Assembly: GCA_036568605.1 (NCBI GenBank)
Contig: DATCSE010000080.1
Location: 1-18,885 of the forward strand
Reading direction: 5' to 3'
Source of the DNA: DATCSE01 sp036568605
GTDB lineage: Bacteria > Pseudomonadota > Gammaproteobacteria > Burkholderiales > Burkholderiaceae_C
DNA: 18,885 nucleotides
In this document: in pieces, positions 6,814 through 13,980 of the stretch
How the letters are laid out: each line of letters starts with the position of its first letter
Numbering within the stretch: position 1 is the stretch's first letter
Notes under the pieces: generated by a model
Seen by the model: only the letters and a program-made list of their open reading frames with translations
The model's database searches: none
What the model was told of the DNA's origin: nothing
Made by a program: the position numbers and the translations under genes

Positions 6814-9800
6814 ATGCCGCTGCGCAAGATCCTGATCGCGAACCGGGGCGAAGTCGCGCTGCGCATCGCGCGCGCCGTGTCGGATCTCGGCCTGGACAGC
6901 GTCGCCGTGTACGCGAGCGACGACGCGCAGTCGCTGCACGTGCGTGCCGCCACCGAGTCGGCGGCGCTCGCCGGCATCGGGCCGGCCGCCTACCTGGACA
7001 TCGCCGCGCTGCTGCGCACGGCTCGCGAGCGGGGCTGCGACGCCGTGCACCCCGGCTACGGATTCCTCAGCGAGCGTGCCGACTTTGCGCAGGCCTGCGC
7101 CGACGCCGGGCTCGTCTTCATCGGCCCGACCGTGGAGCAGCTCGCGCTGTTCGGCGACAAGGCGCGCGCCCGAGCCCTCGCACGCGACTGCGGCGTGCCG
7201 CTGCTGCCGGGCAGCACCGAGGCGGTGACGCTCGCGCAGGCGCAGGCCTTCTTCGAGGCCCAGGCCAGCGCCGGCATCATGATCAAGGCCATCGGCGGAG
7301 GCGGCGGGCGCGGCATGCGCGCAGTGGTGCACGCCGGCGATCTGCCCGAGGCCTATGCGCGCTGCGTCTCCGAAGCGAGAAGCGCCTTCGGCGTCGACAG
7401 CGTCTACGTCGAGCGGCTGATGCGGAACGCGCGGCATGTCGAAGTGCAGGCGATCGGCGATGGCGTGCAGGCGATGACGCTGGGCGAGCGCGAATGCTCG
7501 CTGCAGCGCCGCTTCCAGAAGCTGGTGGAGATCGCGCCGAGCCCGTCGCTTTCGGCCGCACTGAGAGAGCGCCTGACGCACGCCGCGCTCGCGATGGCCG
7601 AGGCGGTGCGGCTGCGCAGCCTCGCCACGTTCGAGTTCCTGGTCGACGAGCGGTCGCCGGACCTGCCGCTGGTCTTCATCGAGGCGAACGCGCGGCTGCA
7701 GGTCGAGCACACCATCACCGAAGCGGTGACGGGGCTCGATCTGGTGCAGCTGCAGATCGGCATCGCTGCCGGCGAGCGGCTCGCGAGCCTGGGCCTGGAC
7801 CCGCAGCGGCCGCCGCAGCCGCAGGGTCACGCGATCCAGTGGCGCATCAATGCGGAGAGCCTCGATGCCGCGGGCCGCACGCGCCCGTCGCACGGCACGC
7901 TGGTGCGGCTCGACCTGCCGTCGGGCCCCGGCGTTCGCGTCGACACGCATGCGCAGGCCGGCAGCGCGCCGTCGCCGCACTACGACACGCTGCTGGCCAA
8001 GCTGGTGGTGCATGCGCCGGGGCCGTTCGCCGCGGCGTTGCGGCGCTCGCGGCGCGCGCTCGGCGAGTGCGGCATCGCCGGCCTGACGACGAACCTGCCG
8101 CTGCTGCGCGCAATCGCGGCGCGCCAGGAGTTCGAGCAGCAGGATGTGCACGTGGCGTACGTCGAGGCCCACTTGCACGAGCTGCTCGCAGCCGCCGAAC
8201 GATACGCCGACGACACCCCGGCCGTGCCATCGGTGCAGGACATGTCGACGCCCGCGACCGAGCCCGACCTCCCCGAAGGCTGGGTCGCCGTGCGCGCGCC
8301 GATGACCGGCCGGCTCGTGCAGTTCGCCGTCGCCGAGGGTGCACTCGTGCCCGCGGGTGCGCAGCTGGCCGTGCTCGAGGCGATGAAGATGGAGCACCTG
8401 CTGCTGGCCGATGCGCCGGGCCGCGTGATGGCCTTGCATGCCGAGCCGGGCGACACAGTCGCCGAAGGCGAGGTCGTGCTGCTGCTGGCGCCGGCCGATG
8501 CCGAAGGCCTCGCTGCGCCGGCCGAAGCCGCGGCAGAGCAGGGCGCGATCCGGGCCGATCTGCAGCGCGTGATCGAGCGCCACGCGCTGACGCTGGACGC
8601 GGCACGGCCCGACGCCGTCGCCAAGCGCCATGCACTCGGCCTGCGCACCGCCCGGGAGAACATCGCCGATCTGTGCGACGACGGCAGCTTCAGCGAATAC
8701 GGTGCGCTCGCGTACGCCGCTCAGCGCAGCCGCCGCAGTGTCGACGACCTGCAGCGCAACACGCCGGCCGACGGCATGGTGACCGGCATCGGCAGCATCA
8801 ACGGCCAGCACGTCGGGCGCGAGCGCGCGCGTGCCGTCGTGATGGCGTACGACGCCACGGTGCTCGCAGGCACGCAGGGCTTTCGCAACCACGCGAAGAC
8901 CGACCGCATGCTCGGCATCGCGCTGCAGAACAGGCTGCCCGTCGTGCTCTTCGCCGAGGGCGGCGGCGGCCGCCCGGGCGACACGGACATGCCCGTCGTC
9001 GCCGGCCTGCACGTCGGCACGTTCGCGAGCTTCGCGCGGCTGTCCGGGCGCGTGCCGGTGCTCGGCATCGTCGCCGGCCGCTGCTTCGCCGGCAACGCGG
9101 CCTTGGTCGGGTGCTGCGACGCGATCATTGCGACGCGTTCGTCGAACCTCGGCATGGGCGGGCCGGCGATGATCGAGGGCGGCGGCCTGGGGCGTTTCAA
9201 GCCGGAGGACATCGGTCCGGCTCACGTGCAGTCGGCCAACGGCGTGGTGGACGTGCTGGTCGACGACGAGGCGCAGGCGGTGGCGGGCGCGCGCCAGTAC
9301 CTGTCGTACTTCCAGGGCACGCTGGCCGAGTGGCGATGCGCAGACCCGCACGCGCTTCGCCAGGCCGTTCCGGAGAACCGCTTGCGCGTCTACGACGTGC
9401 GCCGCGTGCTGCGCGGGCTGGCCGACGCCGAGTCGCTGCTCGAACTGCGTGCCGCCTTCGGCGTGGGCATCGTGACGGCGCTGGCGCGCATCGAAGGGCG
9501 CCCTGTCGGCCTGCTCGCCAACAACCCGGCCCATCTGGGCGGCGCGATCGATGCCGACGCAGCCGACAAGGCCGCGCGCTTCATGCAGCTGTGCAACGCC
9601 CACGGGTTGCCTCTCGTGAGCCTGGTCGACACGCCCGGCTTCATGGTCGGCCCGGAGATCGAGCGGCGCGCGCAGGTGCGGCATGTGTCGCGGCTGTTCG
9701 TCACGGCGGCCGCGCTGCGCGTACCTTACTTCAGCGTCGTGCTGCGCAAGGGCTATGGGCTGGGCGCGATGGGCATGACGGCCGGCGGCTTCCACTCGCC

Positions 9801-10092
9801 GCATTTCATCGTCGCCTGGCCCACGGCCGAGTTCGGCGCGATGGGGCTCGAAGGCGCTGTGCGGCTCGGCTACCGCAAGGAGCTCGAGGCCAGGCCGGCC
9901 GGGCCCGAGCGCGAGGCGCTGTACCGCGAGCTGGTCGCGCGGCAGTACGAGAACGGCGGCGCACTGAACATGGCGGCCACGCTCGAGATCGACGCGGTGA
10001 TCGACCCGGCCGAAACACGATCGTGGCTCGTACGCGGGCTGGCCTCGGCGCGCGTGCGCGAGGAGGGGGCGCGGTTCATCGATACATGGTGA
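6814..10092 (+). CDS. Single-chain biotin-dependent acyl-CoA carboxylase (BC-BCCP-CT fusion, LCC type)
   Basis: 1092 residues in one chain. Residues 1-455 are biotin carboxylase: KILIANRGEVALRIAR, GGGGGRGMR near 160-168, ECSLQRRFQKLVE, EANARLQVEHTITE at about 290 and the catalytic-Arg strand QWRINAES. Residues of about 490-562 are the biotin carrier with LEAMKMEH; Lys525 is the biotin site. Residues of about 575-1092 are carboxyltransferase, with GQHVGRERARAVVMAYD, a glycine-rich FAEGGGGRPGD and the C-terminal VVLRKGYGLGAMGM. The order and length match the single-chain multidomain long-chain acyl-CoA carboxylases described in mycobacteria and Rhodopseudomonas, which form homohexamers. The usual EMNTR motif reads EANAR, with Glu and Asn kept. 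ATG 6814 follows the ligase stop by two bases with no Shine-Dalgarno, so translation is probably coupled. Fusion and reaction type are sure; acyl chain preference is unknown. Confidence 0.92.
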   Translation: MPLRKILIANRGEVALRIARAVSDLGLDSVAVYASDDAQSLHVRAATESAALAGIGPAAYLDIAALLRTARERGCDAVHPGYGFLSERADFAQACADAGLVFIGPTVEQLALFGDKARARALARDCGVPLLPGSTEAVTLAQAQAFFEAQASAGIMIKAIGGGGGRGMRAVVHAGDLPEAYARCVSEARSAFGVDSVYVERLMRNARHVEVQAIGDGVQAMTLGERECSLQRRFQKLVEIAPSPSLSAALRERLTHAALAMAEAVRLRSLATFEFLVDERSPDLPLVFIEANARLQVEHTITEAVTGLDLVQLQIGIAAGERLASLGLDPQRPPQPQGHAIQWRINAESLDAAGRTRPSHGTLVRLDLPSGPGVRVDTHAQAGSAPSPHYDTLLAKLVVHAPGPFAAALRRSRRALGECGIAGLTTNLPLLRAIAARQEFEQQDVHVAYVEAHLHELLAAAERYADDTPAVPSVQDMSTPATEPDLPEGWVAVRAPMTGRLVQFAVAEGALVPAGAQLAVLEAMKMEHLLLADAPGRVMALHAEPGDTVAEGEVVLLLAPADAEGLAAPAEAAAEQGAIRADLQRVIERHALTLDAARPDAVAKRHALGLRTARENIADLCDDGSFSEYGALAYAAQRSRRSVDDLQRNTPADGMVTGIGSINGQHVGRERARAVVMAYDATVLAGTQGFRNHAKTDRMLGIALQNRLPVVLFAEGGGGRPGDTDMPVVAGLHVGTFASFARLSGRVPVLGIVAGRCFAGNAALVGCCDAIIATRSSNLGMGGPAMIEGGGLGRFKPEDIGPAHVQSANGVVDVLVDDEAQAVAGARQYLSYFQGTLAEWRCADPHALRQAVPENRLRVYDVRRVLRGLADAESLLELRAAFGVGIVTALARIEGRPVGLLANNPAHLGGAIDADAADKAARFMQLCNAHGLPLVSLVDTPGFMVGPEIERRAQVRHVSRLFVTAAALRVPYFSVVLRKGYGLGAMGMTAGGFHSPHFIVAWPTAEFGAMGLEGAVRLGYRKELEARPAGPEREALYRELVARQYENGGALNMAATLEIDAVIDPAETRSWLVRGLASARVREEGARFIDTW

Positions 10093-10114
10093 CGGCTCTT
10101 CGAGCTTCGCATTG

Positions 10115-10139
10115 AGTCGGCACCGGTCCGGTGCTGGCT
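10115..10139. terminator. Hairpin between convergent carboxylase and diguanylate cyclase genes
   Basis: GCACCG-GTC-CGGTGC is extended by five more pairs (two of them G-T wobbles) to an 11-bp stem. It lies 23 bases after the carboxylase stop and 34 bases after the stop of the convergent gene. There is no T-run on either side, so an intrinsic terminator is not certain. It may block RNA decay or act with Rho. Confidence 0.45.
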
Positions 10140-10172
10140 CGCCACGCGGTCACGAGGACTCGGTCCGGTTTG

Positions 10173-11204
10173 TCACGATCGCGGCGCGACTGCGGCGCCT
10201 GGCCCGGCCTGGCGCTCGCGTTTGACCTGGTACATCGCCGCGTCGGCTTGCTTCAGCGCGCCTTCGGCGTCCGCGGTATCCGGCGCGATCGCGACGATGC
10301 CGACGCTGGCCCCTGCATAGTCGAGCGCCACCGTCCCGAGGTCGAGCTGGCCCACGGTCGCTTCCGTCAAGCGTCGTGCCAGGTTGCGGGCCGCCGCTTC
10401 GGGATCGCCGTCCGGCGTCGGCCCTGGGCCCACCACGGCAAATTCATCGCCGCCCAGGCGCGCGATCAGATCGGTCGCCCGCACGGCCGCCTGGAGCCGC
10501 CGGGAGATCGCCGCGAGAAAGGCGTCGCCCGCGTCATGGCCGTACTGGTCGTTGATGCGCTTGAAGCCGTCGAGATCCACCAGGCCCACCAGCACGGTGC
10601 TGCCCTCGCGCTTGCCGCGTGCGAGCGACCGTGTCAGTTCGGCGAGCAGCAAGCGGCGATTGGGCAGGCCGGTGAGCTGGTCCGTCGACGCCATCGCGGC
10701 CAGCTCCATGTTGGCGTGCTTCAGGCGCTCGAGCAGTTGCTCGCGCTCGACGTGCTGGGCGATCAGGCGCGAGAACAGCTTCAGGATCTTCTGCGCATCG
10801 TCCGGCAGCGGCCGCTGTGCGGAGCTGGCCGCGCACAACGTGCCGTAGACGCTGCCGTGGGCCACGACGGGCGCGCTCACGTAGGACTGGATGCCGAGCT
10901 GGCGCGCGGCGTCCGAGTCGCCCCAGCAGGCCGCCACGTCGCCCGTGTACAGGCGTCCTTCGTCCATCGCGCGCTTGCACAGCGTGTCGTCCCAGGACAC
11001 GGTCAGCCCTTCGGGGATCAGCAGCTCCTGCACATTGCGGCTGAACAGGATTTTTTGGACGCCGCGCTCGAAGTCGATCAGCGTCAGGTAGGTCGACTCG
11101 AAGCCGCTGACCGCCTCGAGCATCTCGAGCAGCGGGCGCGTCAGGTCTTCGAGGCTCTGCGCAGCGGCAATCGAGTCGGACAGGTGAGCCAGCAATGAAT
11201 CCAT
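10173..11204 (-). CDS. GAF-GGDEF diguanylate cyclase
   Basis: 343 residues. Residues of about 10-150 form a GAF sensor domain (SLEDLTRPLLEMLEAVSGFE, LCKRAMDEGRLYTGD, SYVSAPVVAHGSVYGTLCAA). A short coiled linker (EREQLLERLKHANMELAAMA) leads to the GGDEF domain, about 165-330, starting STDQLTGLPNRRLL. The active-site motif LGGDEFAVV is intact (10438-10461). RATD five residues before it is the RxxD inhibitory site, so the enzyme should make cyclic-di-GMP from two GTP and be product-inhibited. No membrane segment is seen, so it is cytoplasmic. ATG 11204 has no good Shine-Dalgarno; a small hairpin (11213-11225) takes its place. It may be cotranscribed with the miniprotein gene upstream. The GAF ligand is unknown. 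Confidence 0.9.
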   Translation of the reverse strand: MDSLLAHLSDSIAAAQSLEDLTRPLLEMLEAVSGFESTYLTLIDFERGVQKILFSRNVQELLIPEGLTVSWDDTLCKRAMDEGRLYTGDVAACWGDSDAARQLGIQSYVSAPVVAHGSVYGTLCAASSAQRPLPDDAQKILKLFSRLIAQHVEREQLLERLKHANMELAAMASTDQLTGLPNRRLLLAELTRSLARGKREGSTVLVGLVDLDGFKRINDQYGHDAGDAFLAAISRRLQAAVRATDLIARLGGDEFAVVGPGPTPDGDPEAAARNLARRLTEATVGQLDLGTVALDYAGASVGIVAIAPDTADAEGALKQADAAMYQVKRERQAGPGAAVAPRS

Positions 11205-11212
11205 GTCGATGA

Positions 11213-11225
11213 GGGTCTCGGACCC
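11213..11225 (-). other. Small hairpin just upstream of the diguanylate cyclase start
   Basis: GGGTC-TCG-GACCC forms a 5-bp perfect stem 9-21 bases before ATG 11204, where the ribosome binding site would be. It could limit translation of the cyclase. The stem is short, so this may be chance. Confidence 0.3.
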
Positions 11226-11269
11226 ATATCGTCACGCAGGTGCTGTGTGTGAACAGCGCCTCTTCGACG

Positions 11270-11425
11270 TCACCCCAGGTGCAGTTGATGAATGCCCAAG
11301 AGGCCGATCAGCCCGATCGCGATCAAGTAGAAGGCGATGATGTAGTTGAGCAACTTGGGCACCATGAGGATCAGGATGCCGGCAAGCAGGGAGATGAGCG
11401 GGGTGAGTCTGAAATGGATGTTCAA
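11270..11425 (-). CDS. DUF3096-family small membrane protein, 51 residues, TTG start
   Basis: The reading frame runs from TTG 11425 to TGA 11270 and gives MNIHFRLTPLISLLAGILIL, then MVPKLLNYIIAFYLIAIGLI, then GLLGIHQLHLG. This closely follows the DUF3096 pattern (NIH, a hydrophobic LLAGILIL helix, VPxLLNYI, a second hydrophobic helix ending GLLG). Two membrane-spanning helices with a short PKLLNY turn are predicted by eye. TTG is the only possible start: an in-frame stop lies at 11441-11443 with no other start codon between. AGGA (11435-11438) is nine bases upstream. The function of DUF3096 proteins is not known. It lies 65 bases upstream of the diguanylate cyclase on the same strand. Confidence 0.75.
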   Translation of the reverse strand: MNIHFRLTPLISLLAGILILMVPKLLNYIIAFYLIAIGLIGLLGIHQLHLG

Positions 11426-11771
11426 GGGAGGATGTCCTGTCTACGGCATGGCTTCGATGCATGGAGCATCGCCAGTCCGGGATGGTAACCATCTTGATTC
11501 GTCTCGTGTGGCACGCGGGCGCGTGCTGTTTGCCGGCGTAGGCATGCATGCATCCCGCATGCAGGGAACGCTGAACCGCGTAGGAATAGCCTTCACCTTT
11601 CGCCGCTTGATCACGCCGCCGCGATGCAAGAGCGCGCGTGCGGAGGCAAATGACACGATCGGCGCCTCAAGCCTGTCGTCTGGCCGTCGAGAACCTGCCT
11701 GAGACTTCCGAGGGTGCCGCTTGTTTCGCATCCTCGGCCTGAAACCCAATGGCCCACAGCAGGAGAGCGCC
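11426..11771. other. 346-bp divergent intergenic region between the DUF3096 and chemoreceptor genes
   Basis: No convincing gene is seen. The region holds two inverted repeats on the miniprotein side, CGATGC-ATGGA-GCATCG (11455-11471) and GATGGT-A-ACCATC (11481-11493), and a self-complementary GCATGCATGC (11542-11551). Promoters for both flanking genes should lie here. I looked for a flagellar sigma-28 promoter (TAAA, spacer, GCCGATAA) before the chemoreceptor and saw none. Confidence 0.5.
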
Positions 11772-13337
11772 ATGATGACAAACCTCAAGGTCGGACACCG
11801 TCTGGCACTCGGCTTCGGAACGCTGGTGGCCATGCTGCTTGCCGTCGCGGGCCTCGCGTTGTGGGGCATGGGCCAGATGCGAGCGTCCACCGTGGAGATC
11901 AACACCAATTGGCTGCCGAGCGTCGAGGCGCTCGCCCAGATGAACACGGCCAAGTCCGACTTCCGCGTGCTCGAGTTCCGCCACGTCCTGACGACCGACG
12001 AGAAGGGCATGGCTGAGGTGGAGCAGCGGATGGCCGCCAAGCTGGCCGAGTTCGAAAAGCTGCGCGACGCCTACGTCAAGATGATCAGCAGCGAGGAGGA
12101 ACGCAGGATCTACGAAGCATTCGCCGCGGATTGGAAGGCCTACCAGCAGGTCCACGACAGGATGCTGGCCCTGTCGCGCAAGAACGAGACGGAGGAAGCG
12201 AAGAAGCTGATGTTCGGCGAGTCGAGAGCGCTGTACGAGAGTGCCGCGGCAACCCTGCTGAAAGACGTCGACCTGAATCACAAGGGCGCGCTGGGTGAGG
12301 GTGCGAACAGCGACCGGATCGCCGCGACTTCGCGCACCAACATGATCGCCGGCGCCGCGCTGGCCATCGCGCTGGCGGTCGGGCTGGCGCTGCTGGTGAC
12401 CCGCAGCATCGTCCGGCAACTGGGCGGCGAGCCGTCCGAGGCCACGCAGCTCGCCACGGCGATCGCGGCGGGGGACCTGACCCGGTCCATCGCCGTCAAG
12501 ACGGACGACCACGCGAGCTTGATGTCGCGCCTGGCCGTCATGCAGCAAAGCCTGCAGAGGGTGGTGTCGGGCGTGCGCGAGAACTCCGAAAGCGTGGCGA
12601 CGGCCAGCGCCCAGATTGCGCAGGGCAACCAGGACCTGAGCCAGCGCACCGAAGAGCAGGCCAGTGCGCTGCAGCAGACTGCAGCGACGATGGAGCAGCT
12701 CAATACCACGGTCCGCCACAACACGGACAGCGCCAAGCAGGCCAACGGACTGGCGCAAGGTGCGTCGACGATCGCGGCCAAGGGCGGCGAGGTGGTCGAC
12801 CAGGTGGTCGCCACGATGCAGGGCATCAGCGACAGCAGCCGCAAGATCGGCGACATCATCGGCGTGATCGACGGCATCGCGTTCCAGACCAACATCCTCG
12901 CGCTGAACGCCGCAGTCGAAGCGGCGCGCGCCGGCGAGCAGGGCCGGGGCTTTGCCGTCGTGGCCTCCGAGGTCCGAAGCCTGGCGCAACGAAGCGCCGA
13001 GGCGGCCAAGGAGATCAAGTCCCTGATCGGGCGCAGCGTCGAGCAAGTGGAGCAGGGCACCGTGCTCGTCGATCAGGCGGGCAAGACCATGAGCGAGATC
13101 GTCGGCTCGATCCGGCGCGTGAGCGACATCGTGGCGGAGATCACCTCGGCCAGCGTCGAGCAGAGCTCGGGCATCTCTCAGGTCGGCGACGCGGTCAGTC
13201 AGATGGACCAGGTGACGCAGCAGAACGCGGCCCTGGTCGAAGAGAGCGCCGCCGCAGCAGCAAGCCTGAAGGGTCAGGCGCGGCAACTGGTGCAGGCCGT
13301 GGCCGTGTTCAAGCTTCCAAACGAGGCGCACTGTTGA
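11772..13337 (+). CDS. Methyl-accepting chemotaxis protein
   Basis: 521 residues from ATG 11772, chosen because AGGAG (11761-11765) is six bases upstream; an upstream TTG at 11721 is rejected. It has the order TM1 (RLALGFGTLVAMLLAVAGLA), a periplasmic four-helix-bundle sensor of about 150 residues, TM2 (IAGAALAIALAVGLALLVT, near residue 195), HAMP (RQLGGEPSEATQLATAIAAG) and a long coiled-coil signalling domain. The hairpin tip, GIAFQTNILALNAAVEAARA and GEQGRGFAVVASEVR, is at about residues 368-403 and binds CheA/CheW. The chain ends KLPNEAHC without the NWETF-type pentapeptide that tethers CheR and CheB, so adaptation would rely on other receptors. The ligand is unknown. It is cell-membrane located. 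No che genes are nearby. Confidence 0.93.
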   Translation: MMTNLKVGHRLALGFGTLVAMLLAVAGLALWGMGQMRASTVEINTNWLPSVEALAQMNTAKSDFRVLEFRHVLTTDEKGMAEVEQRMAAKLAEFEKLRDAYVKMISSEEERRIYEAFAADWKAYQQVHDRMLALSRKNETEEAKKLMFGESRALYESAAATLLKDVDLNHKGALGEGANSDRIAATSRTNMIAGAALAIALAVGLALLVTRSIVRQLGGEPSEATQLATAIAAGDLTRSIAVKTDDHASLMSRLAVMQQSLQRVVSGVRENSESVATASAQIAQGNQDLSQRTEEQASALQQTAATMEQLNTTVRHNTDSAKQANGLAQGASTIAAKGGEVVDQVVATMQGISDSSRKIGDIIGVIDGIAFQTNILALNAAVEAARAGEQGRGFAVVASEVRSLAQRSAEAAKEIKSLIGRSVEQVEQGTVLVDQAGKTMSEIVGSIRRVSDIVAEITSASVEQSSGISQVGDAVSQMDQVTQQNAALVEESAAAAASLKGQARQLVQAVAVFKLPNEAHC

Positions 13338-13339
13338 GT

Positions 13340-13355
13340 CCGTGCGACCGCACGG
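13340..13355 (+). terminator. Palindrome after the chemoreceptor gene, possible terminator
   Basis: CCGTGCG-AC-CGCACGG is a perfect 7-bp inverted repeat starting two bases after the stop codon. A folded RNA would open the innermost pairs. There is no T-run downstream, so it is a weak terminator candidate. Confidence 0.35.
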
Positions 13356-13517
13356 CGCCGCGTTCTACCGCTGGATGCCTGCTTTCGTGCCTGGCCATGA
13401 GGACGATCCCTTACGACAAAACACCGCCGCCTGAGTGCGGGGGAGCGCGAGCTGGAGACGACGACTAGATTTCGCGGGTGACGCGCCCTTTGCGGCGCGC
13501 GTGCGAGGTGAGTCGAG

Positions 13518-13931
13518 ATGGGACGCGTCAGGCTTTGCGAGGCCATCATCACCGGCGTGCTGGCGCTGGCCGTGTCGGACGCTGCTTCTGCTCGACCGGG
13601 GCCGCTGGCCGTTTCAGTGTCGGACGACAAGGTCGCATCGGGTTCGATCACCGGCCCCGGCACGACGCGGGGAAGCTTCGATCTCTCGACCCCGAACGGC
13701 AAGGTCTTCGGTGAATTCCGGCACGTGCCGGCTCCTTTCGGACCGGCGGCCTCGGCGCCCGACGAAGGTCCTTGGCGGCTCGTTCCGACCGGTTCCGAAA
13801 GTTTTCCCGGCACGCAGCAGTTCGATGCGTCACCGGGCGCCTCGAGCCCGGAGCTGTCGACTTACGCGTTGTTGGTGCTGGGCTTGCTTGGCATCGCTCT
13901 CGTGTCGCATCGCCGCCATCCCGACGGTTGA
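13518..13931 (+). CDS. Small exported protein with PEP-CTERM-like sorting signal
   Basis: 137 residues from ATG 13518; GAGGTGA (13505-13511) is a strong ribosome site six bases upstream. The N-terminus is a signal peptide (VRLCEAIITGVLALAVSDAASA, cut before RPGP). The middle (about 30-110) is Gly/Ser/Pro-rich with a GSFDLSTPNGKVFGEFRH beta-like stretch and matches no family I know. The end, SPELSTYALLVLGLLGIALV followed by SHRRHPDG, has the layout of a PEP-CTERM signal: motif, STYAL, hydrophobic helix, Arg cluster. However, it has PEL in place of PEP. PEP-CTERM proteins are processed by exosortase and sent to the cell surface or exopolysaccharide. No exosortase gene is in the window. Exported: fairly sure; processed by exosortase: uncertain. 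Confidence 0.72.
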   Translation: MGRVRLCEAIITGVLALAVSDAASARPGPLAVSVSDDKVASGSITGPGTTRGSFDLSTPNGKVFGEFRHVPAPFGPAASAPDEGPWRLVPTGSESFPGTQQFDASPGASSPELSTYALLVLGLLGIALVSHRRHPDG

Positions 13932-13955
13932 TGTGAGCCTTGCGATCGCGGTCAG

Positions 13956-13973
13956 GCCGCCGGTCACGGCGGC
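13956..13973. terminator. GC-rich hairpin between convergent genes
   Basis: GCCGCCG-GTCA-CGGCGGC is a perfect 7-bp stem with a four-base loop in the 49-bp gap between the PEP-CTERM-like gene and the lyase gene, which converge here. No T-run follows on either strand. It probably marks the shared 3' ends as a terminator or end-protecting hairpin. Confidence 0.45.
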
Positions 13974-13980
13974 ATGCTCG

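Noticed and set aside
6718..9804. A 1028-codon open frame on the minus strand opposite the carboxylase gene
   Set aside because: The translation is rich in Arg, His, Ala and Gln with no domain, as is usual for antisense frames in GC-rich genes. The plus-strand carboxylase explains this stretch fully.
11346..11702. A 118-codon plus-strand frame over the DUF3096 gene and intergenic region
   Set aside because: No ribosome site or family likeness; partly antisense to the better-supported miniprotein.
11721..11771. TTG start for the chemoreceptor at 11721
   Set aside because: ATG 11772 has a good AGGAG and puts the first membrane helix close to the N-terminus, as usual.
11667..13331. A 554-codon minus-strand frame opposite the chemoreceptor gene
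   Set aside because: His/Leu/Arg-rich shadow of a coiled-coil gene with no domain of its own.
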